The notes: generated from the letters alone by a model not told the origin. Numbered from the stretch's first letter, positions 25,115 to 33,480 are shown. The stretch: 64,000 nucleotides of DNA from SHVO01 sp041905525 (GCA_041905525.1 JAYRKY010000004.1:164892-228891); one strand, 5' to 3'. Translations and numbers: made by a program.

Positions 25115-25669
25115 ATGAAAAGATTCACACCGACGTATGTTCTGCCGCTCGCGGCGCTCGCCCTTGCTTTACCCGCGGCGGCCCAAGCCGCTCAGGGATA
25201 TACCGAAGGCCGTGTCGCACTTCGCGCCGGCCCTGACCACGACTTTCCCCGCGTGACGACGCTGAACCGCAACACGCGTGTCCAGATTCACGGTTGTATC
25301 GACCGTTACGACTGGTGTGACGTGAGCGTGCGCGGTGCGCGCGGGTGGGTGGAGGGCGAGGACCTTCGCCTCCGCCACCGCGGGCGTCCGGTCCGCGTTG
25401 TGGAATATGGGCCCCGCATTGCCCTGCCGATGCTGACCTTCAGTTTCGATACGTATTGGAATGAGAATTATCGGCGGTCGGGATTTTACCGTGATCGCGA
25501 CCGGTATCGCGATTTCGCACGCCGCGACTATGATCGCGACAGCATTCCGAACCGCTTCGACCAGGACCGCGACGGCGACGGGATCCGCAATAGTCGCGAT
25601 CGCGATCGGGACGGCGACGGCGTGCGGAACCGCAACGACCGGGCGCCGAACAATCCGCGGCGCGATTGA
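25115..25669 (+). CDS. secreted SH3-like protein with Asp/Arg-rich tail
   Basis: 184 residues. A Sec signal ends in QAAQ. Residues about 25-85 form a bacterial SH3 domain (RVALRAGPDHDFPRVTTLN, GWVEGEDLRLR), which in this family binds cell wall. The C-terminal 60 residues are DRDRDGDG-type repeats resembling calcium-binding thrombospondin type-3 motifs, but with many arginines. AGGAGG lies 4 bases before the ATG. Similar SH3 proteins are common host genes, so this may be host DNA inside the phage island. Confidence 0.85.
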   Translation: MKRFTPTYVLPLAALALALPAAAQAAQGYTEGRVALRAGPDHDFPRVTTLNRNTRVQIHGCIDRYDWCDVSVRGARGWVEGEDLRLRHRGRPVRVVEYGPRIALPMLTFSFDTYWNENYRRSGFYRDRDRYRDFARRDYDRDSIPNRFDQDRDGDGIRNSRDRDRDGDGVRNRNDRAPNNPRRD

Positions 25670-25680
25670 TTCGACCGAGC

Positions 25681-25708
25681 GAACCGGCCTGCGACACCAG
25701 GCCGGTTC
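25681..25708. terminator. hairpin after the SH3 gene
   Basis: An 11-bp perfect stem (GAACCGGCCTG at 25681-25691 with CAGGCCGGTTC at 25698-25708) follows the SH3 gene by 11 bp. No T-run follows, so termination may be weak. Confidence 0.5.
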
Positions 25709-25800
25709 GTGCAATGTAGAGCGTCTAAAAATCTAGGAAAATTTCTTGACGAAAAATCGCTCTCTCCCTCACACTCAATAATATGCCGTCCTCCTTTCAT

Positions 25801-25829
25801 GCCCCGGCGCCAGGTCGGGGCTTTTTTTA
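25801..25829 (+). terminator. Rho-independent terminator before the late genes
   Basis: GCCCCGGC and GTCGGGGC pair around GCCAG and are followed by a T-run. It separates the SH3 gene from the phage genes that start about 10 bp later, so those genes need either read-through or another promoter. Confidence 0.75.
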
Positions 25830-25837
25830 TTTGGCCC

Positions 25838-26698
25838 ATGCAGATGTCCCCCGTCTTCGGCAATACGAACGGCGGCGAGGATGTCCGCGCGCGCTTCTTG
25901 CGGGCGGGCGCCGGGCGTATCGGACGCAATGAAGTAAGGCTCAGAGCCGGCGAGCCCATGCCTTTCGGCCGGAAACTCTTGTACCGCCCAGATGAACAGG
26001 CGCCGCAGGTGGTAACCCTTCCCGACCGGCCGGATCCGCCCGCCGAGGATACCTCACTGCTTGGTATCAGTTAGTTTGCCCCCGATTTTTGGCGGCTCAT
26101 CAAAGACGAGCCGGCTCAGCCCGTTCCGCTTGCGGCGACGACGCCCGAGCCACGCGCACCTTCCTCACCAACGGATTCTCCGATGCCCGAATACACAATT
26201 ACCTCTCGCCGTCCGCGGATGCGTTTGACGGACGATGAGATCACCAACATCATGGTTAACGAGGCGGTCTCACTTTCGGGGTCGGGCGCCGAGGAAATGC
26301 GCCGCCAAATGGCACAGACCATCATGAACGCCGATGAGGCTTTTGGTGAGCACCGAAAAGCCTGGGCCAGAACTCAGCCCACCGAAATTCGACGCCGGCT
26401 AAGTCCAGCCGAGGAAAAGATTAAACGCGAAATCCACAGGAACGTGCTCGAGGCGCGCGAACGGTTTAATCGTGCGGAAGACCCGACCAATCTGGCGACG
26501 AACTTCATCAAGAGGCCGGATACAGGCGGGCCGCCGTCCACGGAGGACCCTAAATGGGCGAAGCAAACCAATGGGCTGCGGCTTGAGTCCATCCGCGGTC
26601 CCTTTCCCGATTCTCAACGGAACCGCGAACCAGGTAAGTATGTTTACCTATGGCAGAACGCGTTGGCGGACAAATATTACGGCCGCAACAGGAAATAG
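25838..26698 (+). pseudogene. cell-wall-hydrolase-like phage protein split by an in-frame amber codon
   Basis: One continuous frame holds two open stretches: 25838-26074 and 26075-26698, divided only by TAG at 26072-26074. The join reads SLLGIS-stop-FAPDFWRLIKDEP, which aligns with GINAFAPAFWKLIAEP at the start of the protein encoded at 28763, so the stop lies inside a conserved segment and probably replaced a sense codon. The C-terminal part (IMVNEAVSLSGSGAEE, MNADEAFG, DPTNLATNF, ending near GKYVYLWQNALA) resembles a phage cell-wall-hydrolase-like family from memory. The part after the stop could still be made from the ATG at 26183. Confidence 0.6.
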
Positions 26699-26714
26699 TG
26701 ACCTCAAGGCCTTA

Positions 26715-26723
26715 TGCTATAAT
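26715..26723 (+). promoter_or_regulatory. extended -10 promoter TGCTATAAT
   Basis: TGCTATAAT is a perfect extended -10 element; a poor -35 (TAGTGA at 26696) lies 16 bp upstream. A CCCCTGG/CCAGGGG inverted repeat follows. It precedes the tandem secreted genes and would let them be transcribed independently of phage control. Confidence 0.6.
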
Positions 26724-26746
26724 GCCCCTGGGCCCAGGGGGTTCAC

Positions 26747-27253
26747 ATGATCACGAAACAGCTATGCTTGATTGCGATCCTATTTTCCGCGCCGGCGACG
26801 GCGGCGGAAGACAATCGGGAAATCACGCCCGCGGTTATGGGCAGCAACAGAGACTATTTCGCGAAAATATTTCACGAAACTTATGGCGATGACGCACGCT
26901 TCACGGACTATGTGAGCTGCAAATCAACGGACCCCTACATAGGACTCGATGAATTTTATCTCTTCCGTCCGCGTCCGCCCGCCGCCCCGGTGCTAGTGAC
27001 CTTTAACCGCGACTACTTCATGATCGGCAATATCGGTACCGTGCGCTACTTCCGCGGCGAGATCGAGATGCAACCTGGGAGCGGCCTTAATGGTACGTCG
27101 GAGGCCCAGCGTATCACCGTCGAGCCGCTTCTCGCCGAGACCTTCCGGCCGGTTGAGAATATCGCCGAGGTGTTCTTGATCCCGCCGACGAAGACCTGCG
27201 CTTATGCGGAAAGCGCGTATTTGGGGCGCGCCGCCGTCCCAGCCCCGAAATGA
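26747..27253 (+). CDS. secreted protein, tandem paralogue 1
   Basis: 168 residues with a Sec signal ending in ATAAE. The mature part is not recognised but is clearly homologous to the next gene: SNRDYFA, SCKSTDPYIGLDEFYLF, GTVRYFRG, EPLLAETFRP and TCAYAES are shared. Two conserved cysteines (YVSCKST and KTCAYA) could form a disulfide. GGGG lies 5 bases before the ATG and an extended -10 promoter just upstream. The stop overlaps the next start (ATGA). Confidence 0.8.
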   Translation: MITKQLCLIAILFSAPATAAEDNREITPAVMGSNRDYFAKIFHETYGDDARFTDYVSCKSTDPYIGLDEFYLFRPRPPAAPVLVTFNRDYFMIGNIGTVRYFRGEIEMQPGSGLNGTSEAQRITVEPLLAETFRPVENIAEVFLIPPTKTCAYAESAYLGRAAVPAPK

Positions 27254-27777
27254 GACCGGACGTGCGCAAACAAATCGTCATCCTGGGAACGCTGATCGCG
27301 GCAGTGGCCGCTCCGACAGGTTTTATTCACGCGGGCGACGATCCCCGGGAACTCCCGCCCGAAGTCATCGACAGTAACCGGGACTACTTCGCGGTGTTGT
27401 ACCGCCAGACCTTTGGTGCAGATGCGGCTGGAACGACTTTTGCGAGCTGCAGATCCACCGATCCCTTCATCGGGCTGTACGACTTCTATCTTCTCAAACC
27501 CCATTCGCCCGCGGCACCCGTGCTTCTACATTTCGACCGCGACCGGTTCGTGATCGAAAACTACGGGACCGTTCGCTACTTTGAGGGACAAGTTGAAGTG
27601 TGGGCCGCCAGGGGGGGGAACGGCATGTCCGAAAAACAACGGATCGTGGCAGAACCGCTGGCAGCGGAGGAATTCCGGCCCGCCGAAGATGTCGTCGGCG
27701 TTTTTATGATCGAGCCCCGTAACACCTGCGCGTACGCCGAGAGCAAATTTTTCGGCCGGCCCGCCGTCGCGCGGTAA
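27250..27777 (+). CDS. secreted protein, tandem paralogue 2
   Basis: 175 residues. A signal (RKQIVILGTLIAAVAAP, about residues 6-30) is followed by the same domain as the preceding protein: SNRDYFA, SCRSTDPFIGLYDFYLL, GTVRYFEG, EPLAAEEFRP, NTCAYAES. It is translationally coupled to paralogue 1 through ATGA. The pair arose by tandem duplication with considerable divergence. Position between phage genes and an own promoter suggest a cargo (moron) role at the cell envelope; function unknown. Confidence 0.8.
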   Translation: MRPDVRKQIVILGTLIAAVAAPTGFIHAGDDPRELPPEVIDSNRDYFAVLYRQTFGADAAGTTFASCRSTDPFIGLYDFYLLKPHSPAAPVLLHFDRDRFVIENYGTVRYFEGQVEVWAARGGNGMSEKQRIVAEPLAAEEFRPAEDVVGVFMIEPRNTCAYAESKFFGRPAVAR

Positions 27778-27833
27778 TCGTACCCTTACGCCGCAGTGAC
27801 CGCGTAAGACCGTCCACCAACAGAGGATCATCC

Positions 27834-28760
27834 ATGCAAGATAACCAAGCTGCTGCGCAGAGCGCGCAGCCGGCCCCTCTTTCTATTGCCGACGCCGGAG
27901 CAAAACTGGTCGATCAACGCGAGGCGGAAGCGCGCCTCGTTCGCCGCGCCAACGCGGCCGGAGAGGCTATGGGTGGGGATCCATCCGAAGATGACGCCCC
28001 TCCCGGGCCGGAGGACGCCGGGGCACCGGTGCTGGAAAATCCGGACGACAGGTTGATCGACCTTGGTGACGGGCTGCGCGTGAGCCTGGACCAGATCCGC
28101 GAAGGTTTCATGCTGAAGGCTGATCATACCCGCAAGACGCAAGCACTGGCGGAAGAACGCCGGGCGGTGGAAGCGATCCGCGCGCAAAAGATCATGGCGC
28201 TGGAAACCGCGCTTGGCCACCTGCAGCAGCAAGTGACGTCGCCTCGGACTCTTCAGGCGCTGATTGCGGAGGATCCCGCCAATGGCCTCACCCGCTTTGC
28301 GCAGCAGGTGGACCGGATGCAACAGCTGGCGGCCGCGCGGGATCTGGCCCGGCAGCAGCGCGAAGAATATATGACTGCCGCGCGCGCCGAGCGCGATCGT
28401 CACCTCGCGCAGAATTATTGGTCAACTCCGGCGGAAGCCGAGCGTGGCATCGCTGAGGCGCATGGTTATGCGAAATCGTATGGGTACGGGGACGACGACC
28501 TAGCTGCGGCTCTGAACGATCCAAACGTCGTCGCGATCCTCGATAAAGCGCGGCGGTTCGACGAACTACAGGCCGGAAGATCCCGGATGGAGCGCATGGT
28601 TGCTGATAAACCGAAAGTGATGCGGCCGGGCGTCAAAGTGGGCGCCCAAGCCGCGAACCATACCGCTGCGCAAAGTGCGCGTAGCCGGCTGAAAGCGACC
28701 GGATCACTCAGCGACGCCGTGAGCTATTTGCAGGCACAGCGCAAGACCAAGGGAGGCTAA
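27834..28760 (+). CDS. phage scaffolding-like protein
   Basis: 308 residues, strongly helical and charged. The pattern LGDGLRVSLDQIREGFML followed by ADHTRKTQALAEERRAVEA is typical of podovirus-type scaffolding proteins, which hold capsid subunits in place during assembly and then leave. The first 80 residues are acidic and Pro-rich; the C-terminus is basic, where scaffold proteins bind coat. AGAGGA precedes the ATG. No capsid gene is found next to it, which is unusual. Identification is by motif memory. Confidence 0.7.
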   Translation: MQDNQAAAQSAQPAPLSIADAGAKLVDQREAEARLVRRANAAGEAMGGDPSEDDAPPGPEDAGAPVLENPDDRLIDLGDGLRVSLDQIREGFMLKADHTRKTQALAEERRAVEAIRAQKIMALETALGHLQQQVTSPRTLQALIAEDPANGLTRFAQQVDRMQQLAAARDLARQQREEYMTAARAERDRHLAQNYWSTPAEAERGIAEAHGYAKSYGYGDDDLAAALNDPNVVAILDKARRFDELQAGRSRMERMVADKPKVMRPGVKVGAQAANHTAAQSARSRLKATGSLSDAVSYLQAQRKTKGG

Positions 28761-28762
28761 GG

Positions 28763-29332
28763 ATGGCCCAGAGCTTTCGCGACCCATTAGCGGGGATCAA
28801 TGCTTTCGCGCCTGCGTTTTGGAAACTGATTGCCGAGCCATATCAGCCGCCCGGCGGATCGGCTCCCGAGCCCATCCCAGAGCCGGCGATGCCACAGCCT
28901 CCACCAAAGCCGCCGCTGACGAACGACGCGCTGGAGGCGTTGCGCGAGTCAACAGGCGGGCTCGCAAAGGATCTTCGCGATCTGCCACCAGCACCGCCGC
29001 CACCAGAAACGGAGCCGCCACTGACTAACCAGGGACTAAGACGATTGCGCGATCCTGCGGCTGGATCCGGGGATCTGCGGGACATACCGTCGCCGCCTGC
29101 GCAGCTGATTCCCGAGATGACAACGCCAGGATACTCCGATGCTTTGTCCACCAATATTCGCGACATCTGGGCGAAGCGGGCACGTATTGACGCTATGAAG
29201 GATGAAGCGCAAAGACGATTGCCGTCGCAACAAGGCGCCTTTCACGATGAAATTCGGCGGGAGGAGGAAGAGCTACAGGGCTTGGAGGAAGAACTTCGCC
29301 GTTTGACGCGCCGAGCCGCACGACACATCTAG
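28763..29332 (+). CDS. phage-island protein with FAPxFWxLI motif
   Basis: 189 residues. The N-terminal GINAFAPAFWKLIAEPYQPP is shared with the amber-split gene at 25838. The middle holds two similar Pro-rich repeats (PPLTNDALEALRESTGGLAKDLRDLP and PPLTNQGLRRLRDP to GDLRDIP), and the last 50 residues are a charged coiled coil (RREEEELQGLEEELRR). GGAGG ahead of the ATG. It lies 2 bp after the scaffold-like gene. No known domain; a virion-associated role is inferred from context. Confidence 0.65.
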   Translation: MAQSFRDPLAGINAFAPAFWKLIAEPYQPPGGSAPEPIPEPAMPQPPPKPPLTNDALEALRESTGGLAKDLRDLPPAPPPPETEPPLTNQGLRRLRDPAAGSGDLRDIPSPPAQLIPEMTTPGYSDALSTNIRDIWAKRARIDAMKDEAQRRLPSQQGAFHDEIRREEEELQGLEEELRRLTRRAARHI

Positions 29333-29363
29333 GTCGCGCCTGACAGAGACTCCCTATGTGCCT

Positions 29364-29633
29364 CTACGGCACCTTTTGTGGAGGAACCGTCGGATACCAG
29401 GCATCCCACTTGGGAGGCGCGGGCGCCTCGAATTCATTAGGATAGCTTTTTCTCTGGCCAAATTCAGTGTTTGCCACTGGCGGCGGAAGTTCTTCCGGTT
29501 CGGCGCGGTATGGCGATTGCTCACTCAAAGGGGGCAGGCTCGTGTCCGCGCGGCGATCAACTGAGCTCAGAAAATATCCGCTGCCGGCGAGAAGGATCAA
29601 GAGTCCGAAGGCGATCAACGCAGGACGGCTCAT
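29364..29633 (-). CDS. small single-pass membrane protein
   Basis: 89 residues. One membrane helix (about residues 4-22, ALIAFGLLILLAGSGYFL) precedes a Pro-rich, probably periplasmic, tail (PYRAEPEELPPPVANTEF, ending PKWDAWYPTVPPQKVP). The ATG at 29633 has GGGGTG upstream. It is antisense to the flanking phage genes, a position typical of separately expressed cargo. Not recognised. Confidence 0.6.
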   Translation of the reverse strand: MSRPALIAFGLLILLAGSGYFLSSVDRRADTSLPPLSEQSPYRAEPEELPPPVANTEFGQRKSYPNEFEAPAPPKWDAWYPTVPPQKVP

Positions 29634-29731
29634 GTCATCACCCCTTGGTCTCACGACGATTAAGCATAGCGTATTTTCCGAAATCGCCGCTACGGCGTCT
29701 CGCTCCCGCTAGCATTACAACAAGGTTATTC

Positions 29732-30100
29732 ATGATTTTTGACATCGTTCAGGAATGGGCGCAGTGCCGCGATGCGATGTTGCCGGCCATCGCGGAAACC
29801 AAGGGAACCCATACGGAAGATGACATTCTCACGGGCCTGGTGACCGGCGCGTACAAACTATGGCGCCGGAATGGGTCAGGGATCGTGACCGATTTCGCCG
29901 TCTATCCGCGCATGAAGGTCATCAATGTGTTCCTGGCGGGCGGGCACCTGAAAGACATCCTTCCGCTGCAAAGCGAAATCGAAAACTACGGGCGCAAGAT
30001 GGGGTGCCAGCGCGCCACCCTTCTGGCCGTGCGCGACGAATGGCAACGGGCTGTGGCTGGCGGGCAGAAGTTGGGCATCTGCATGTACAAGGATCTGTAA
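29732..30100 (+). CDS. conserved small phage protein
   Basis: 122 residues. The pattern GLVTGAYKLWRRNGSGIVTDF, then VINVFLAGGHLKDI and AVRDEWQRAV resembles a small protein found beside portal and capsid genes in podovirus-like prophages, sometimes called acetyltransferase-like; I recall the pattern but cannot name the family. The ATG at 29732 follows AAGG. Its stop is 1 bp before the next gene, so the two are coupled. Confidence 0.6.
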   Translation: MIFDIVQEWAQCRDAMLPAIAETKGTHTEDDILTGLVTGAYKLWRRNGSGIVTDFAVYPRMKVINVFLAGGHLKDILPLQSEIENYGRKMGCQRATLLAVRDEWQRAVAGGQKLGICMYKDL

Positions 30101-30101
30101 C

Positions 30102-31259
30102 ATGAGCGGCGAGTTGAACGCTGGGCGCAAAAAAGAAACTAGCTTGCAAAACGTCGCGGGCACGACATCGTCGACAAGCAGGCTGATCGCGCCCGACGGC
30201 TGGGAAGACTCCTGGCGGTCGATGCAGGCGCAGCTGTCTCCCGCCGGCCTAACGGCGCCGCAGCAGCAAGGCGCCGACTGGCTGTCCGCGTCATTGCGGG
30301 GCGGTGATCCCGCGGGCCTCGGCGGCATACGCGCGCAGCTGGGCACGGCCGCCGACTATTGGAAGGACGCGGCGGACAACCGTTTGTCCAACACGCTCGC
30401 GACCCTCGCGTCGCGATATCCCGACACTTACAGGCCGCTGCAGGATGTGAGCGCCGGCGCTGTGAGCGTCCGGGACATCGGCTCTTCGGACATCTCGGCG
30501 CGGGACATCGCGGCGCAACGGGGCGCGGCCCTCATGGCGGATTATCAGAATCCCTACATGAAGGATGTCGTGGATGCGTCCCTCGCCGATTACGATACCG
30601 GGGCGGCCGAAGCGCGCACCGCGCTGCGCGCCGGCAACGCCGGCAGTTTCGGCAATAAACGCTATGGCGTGGCGGAGGGCCAATTCGCCTCGGACTCCGC
30701 CCTCGGCCGCGGCAAATTGGCCGCGGATCTCCGCGCGGGCGGCTTCACGACCGCGGCGGCGTTGGGGATGCAGGACGCGGACCGAATCCTTTCGGCGGAT
30801 CAGGCCAACCAGTCGGCAAGCCTGCAGGCGGCGCTGGCGAACGCGAGCAATCGTCTGGCCGCCGCCGAGTTCAATGCCCAGCAGCGCCTGGGGGCGGATC
30901 AGTTCAACACATCGAACGATCTGGCCGCGCGGCAGTTCAACAACGAGATGCAAAACAAGCGCGAGATGTTTGATGTGGACGCGGGCTATCGGGGCTATGA
31001 GATGCGCGACAACGCCCGCCGAGCGCTGGAAGGCAACCTGGGGGCGCAGGCGGCGCTGGGCCAGCAGGGTTTCCAGATGAATACCGATCTCGCGAATGGA
31101 CTGATCGGCGCCGGGGGCGCCGGTCAGTCGCAAAATCTAGCCTGGCTCGGTGCAGGCGCCCCGCTGTTCGGGTCGCAAGAAGACACGTCCCAGCACGTAA
31201 CTACAAGCAACAACGGCCACTCGAGTTCGAAGGGTGGGTCAGCAAGTAAGACCTTCTAA
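30102..31259 (+). CDS. probable internal/ejection virion protein
   Basis: 385 residues, Ala/Gln/Asn-rich and almost wholly helical, with long regular helices in the middle (SLQAALANASNRLAAAEFNA, then LAARQFNNEMQNKREMF) and a Ser-rich flexible end. This composition is typical of podovirus internal or ejection proteins that form a channel across the envelope. It has no signal peptide or enzyme motif. It starts 1 bp after the preceding small phage gene. The function call is from composition and position. Confidence 0.55.
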   Translation: MSGELNAGRKKETSLQNVAGTTSSTSRLIAPDGWEDSWRSMQAQLSPAGLTAPQQQGADWLSASLRGGDPAGLGGIRAQLGTAADYWKDAADNRLSNTLATLASRYPDTYRPLQDVSAGAVSVRDIGSSDISARDIAAQRGAALMADYQNPYMKDVVDASLADYDTGAAEARTALRAGNAGSFGNKRYGVAEGQFASDSALGRGKLAADLRAGGFTTAAALGMQDADRILSADQANQSASLQAALANASNRLAAAEFNAQQRLGADQFNTSNDLAARQFNNEMQNKREMFDVDAGYRGYEMRDNARRALEGNLGAQAALGQQGFQMNTDLANGLIGAGGAGQSQNLAWLGAGAPLFGSQEDTSQHVTTSNNGHSSSKGGSASKTF

Positions 31260-31282
31260 CCGAAAAATGGAGAGGATGAGAG

Positions 31283-31669
31283 ATGGCAGGGAATATACCA
31301 AGCGGCGGGTCCGCGCTAAGCGGGCCGCAATCAGGCCCTCTTGGTCAGGCGGCGGGAGGCGCCGCGGATATGTTTAAGAATTACCGGGAGTTGCGGGCAG
31401 CCAATACCGTCGGTGCCGACAAGTATTTCCACTGCAAGGGAAATTGTGAAGCGGCGCAAAGAGGCCCTATAGGAGCCGGCGTCGCAGCAACAATTTCGGA
31501 CCTCCGCGAACTTTACGGAAAGCTCAAGGGCGATTCGGAGTGGGACCGGGCGTATGATCAGTATGTCAATCGGGTTGGCCGCTCCCGTCCATCTGTTGCC
31601 AATTTCGAGAGTTGCAAAGCTTCTTGCGAACCCTTTGCTCCGCCCGCACTATCGGAAAAACACCGATAA
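31283..31669 (+). CDS. ADKYFHCKxNCEAA-domain protein (polymorphic-toxin-end-like)
   Basis: 128 residues. After a Gly/Ser-rich start, GADKYFHCKGNCEAAQRG, then ATISDLRELYGKLKGD and a second pair of cysteines (FESCKASCEPF) match, from memory, a domain seen at the C-terminal ends of some RHS repeat proteins. It has two C-x3-C pairs. AGAGG precedes the start codon. Here it stands alone as a phage-island gene after the internal-protein gene. Toxin, effector or structural role cannot be decided. Confidence 0.55.
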   Translation: MAGNIPSGGSALSGPQSGPLGQAAGGAADMFKNYRELRAANTVGADKYFHCKGNCEAAQRGPIGAGVAATISDLRELYGKLKGDSEWDRAYDQYVNRVGRSRPSVANFESCKASCEPFAPPALSEKHR

Positions 31670-31686
31670 GAGCTTCAAGGCCGCGC

Positions 31687-31986
31687 ATGCTTAAACGGTT
31701 GGGATATCTCGCCCTTGCTTTCGCGGGCCTCGTGTTCGCGATCGGCTACTACACCCTCTTCGGACCGATACTGGGCGTTGCCTTCGCCGCGACTGCGTGG
31801 GCCGCGGCATTCGCATGCGTCGTCGGACTCGAACGGCTGCGATACTCGGAGAGAGAGCACCGCATCCGCAGAACGACGCAGCTCTTTTTCGGATTCCTTT
31901 TCCTCATCGCCTTCTTCGAGCCCATGGACAGGTGTCTCGACCGCGGCGGCGCATGGGATTGGTATTCCGCCGCGTGCGATCACTGA
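31687..31986 (+). CDS. small membrane protein
   Basis: 99 residues. Three hydrophobic segments (about 5-22, 25-45 and 67-80) suggest a polytopic inner-membrane protein; the tail DRCLDRGGAWDWYSAACDH is a cysteine-bearing motif often seen in small bacterial proteins of unknown role. AAGG lies 6 bases before the ATG at 31687. It follows the 31283 gene by 17 bp. Not recognised. Confidence 0.6.
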   Translation: MLKRLGYLALAFAGLVFAIGYYTLFGPILGVAFAATAWAAAFACVVGLERLRYSEREHRIRRTTQLFFGFLFLIAFFEPMDRCLDRGGAWDWYSAACDH

Positions 31987-32070
31987 TACAACGCAACCCC
32001 AACCGCCACCCTTAACCGGCTCCACCCGCACCGTCGAGCGAACCTGACCCACAGGCGCGCGCCTCCGCCG

Positions 32071-33024
32071 TTACGTCACCGATCGAATGAATGTGCTTGT
32101 CACGAGATTAACGAAGTCCGGGCGTACGTGGCGGCCGTCCGGTTCGAAAACCTTGCCTGTCCCTGTGATCGCTCCCAACATCCCCATGGCGATTTCATAA
32201 GACGGAAAATAAGTGACCTGCTCGGGATGCTCGGCCGCGATCTGTCCTGCCACGGCGCGCAAGATTGATTTGCTTTCCAAGTTGGCTGTACCGACATCCA
32301 TCTCGCGGTAAGTCTTCTCGAGGCGTACTGGCGACACGGACAGCACGAAGTGTTTGTCTGGAAAGCGCGCTCCGACATGACTGATGATCGCCTTGGTATT
32401 CTCGTAGTTCTCGATGAACGTACTGGCTTTGAACGTGGCCATGTTTTTGCCCCCGCCGAGGCCCGTGTTCGGCGGACGCGCGAGATATCGGCCAGTAACT
32501 TTGTGCTGCCACACGTCCGTAAGACCGAGCGTGATGACCAAAACGCGCGACTTCTCGATTCCTTCGCGCACGGCCGCATCAATTCGCCCGGCGAGATCGG
32601 TTAACCGGTCCGCCGATACGGCGTAGGTCAATTTTCGATGCGGATCCTGCATAACACGTGGCGATTTCAGGACGTGATTAATCTTGCGCCCGTCATCCAC
32701 GGCCCAAAAGCCACTAGGGCGATCCGTCCAAATGCCGAGCGCGGCCTCAAACTCCTGCCGCATGGAGAAGGTGTCGTAATGCGCGGGCATCTCATCTTTG
32801 TACGGAATACCGGCGAAGAACTCATGGCCGTCATCGTATTGGACGGAGGCGTAGTCGGGATAGACCGGGAACCCGGCCGCCTTAAGTGCTTTCCTAACCT
32901 CGACGGCAAAGCAGCTGCCCATAGCGAAGACCGCATCGCCCGGATCAAGCAGTTTCCTGGTCGGGGACGATATTTTTGGAGCTTTAAAAAAATCGACCCA
33001 GAGGGTCGCGTCTGTTTCGGCCAT
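32071..33024 (-). CDS. GSCFA-domain protein
   Basis: 317 residues. FAMGSCFAVEVRKAL is the family-defining GSCFA motif; VLVITLGLTDVW, then HFVLSVSPVRLEKT and the PSYEIAMG region complete the SGNH-hydrolase-like domain. Members usually sit in polysaccharide loci and probably act as esterases or acyltransferases. AGGTG precedes the ATG at 33024. It lies antisense inside the phage island, so it is a candidate lysogenic-conversion gene that could modify surface glycans. Confidence 0.88.
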   Translation of the reverse strand: MAETDATLWVDFFKAPKISSPTRKLLDPGDAVFAMGSCFAVEVRKALKAAGFPVYPDYASVQYDDGHEFFAGIPYKDEMPAHYDTFSMRQEFEAALGIWTDRPSGFWAVDDGRKINHVLKSPRVMQDPHRKLTYAVSADRLTDLAGRIDAAVREGIEKSRVLVITLGLTDVWQHKVTGRYLARPPNTGLGGGKNMATFKASTFIENYENTKAIISHVGARFPDKHFVLSVSPVRLEKTYREMDVGTANLESKSILRAVAGQIAAEHPEQVTYFPSYEIAMGMLGAITGTGKVFEPDGRHVRPDFVNLVTSTFIRSVT

Positions 33025-33228
33025 TTATCACCTAGTGAAGTAATTTGACTTGGAGACACATCACATTCGAGCCCGACCTCTTCAAGGACGACTTTCCGCT
33101 CATGGCTCAAGGCTACTACATCGCCGCTGAAAAAGTCAGGTTTGTGAAGGGGCTGCCGGAATCCACTTGCAGGTAAGCACTGGGCGTCTTCAGCGGCGGG
33201 GCTCGCGCTGTGCGGCTGCATGTTTAGC

Positions 33229-33480
33229 TTACAGACTACTGCACGCGATGGGTAAGCGGTGCGCTGCACCCATGTCCGTCTGTGCCTCGTGGACTAGGAC
33301 GGCACCGGTGTCGACAGAGCCGCCTGAGTGGCGGGCGTAGGCGGCCTCATCCGACATTGCGGGCAACTTGCCGCGGCCGTCGGTGAACCAAAACAAGCCG
33401 GGTATATCGGGTACCACCGAGGCGGTCTGAGGCCCTGAAATAGAAATTGGGCCATGTTCCGATTGCGGCGGAAAACAGGG
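33229..33480 (-). pseudogene. gene remnant in the gap before the lysis genes
   Basis: The gap 33025-33671 (about 650 bp) holds no intact gene. One minus-strand frame ending at 33229 has GC-rich third positions and a protein-like product (SVVPDIPGLFWFTDGRGKLP, SDEAAYARHSGGSVDTGAVL) but no credible start; upstream the plausible reading moves to another frame. It looks like the 3' end of a broken gene. The rest of the gap shows no feature I can support. Confidence 0.35.

Noticed and set aside
25528..25959. Minus-strand AGGAGG with following frame near 25800
   Set aside because: The frame is antisense to the terminator and the Asp/Arg repeats of the SH3 protein and gives no credible protein.
26072..26074. 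TAG recoding as sense (alternative genetic code) in the phage island
   Set aside because: Only one such codon is seen and other phage genes show no excess of in-frame TAG; nonsense mutation or read-through is simpler.
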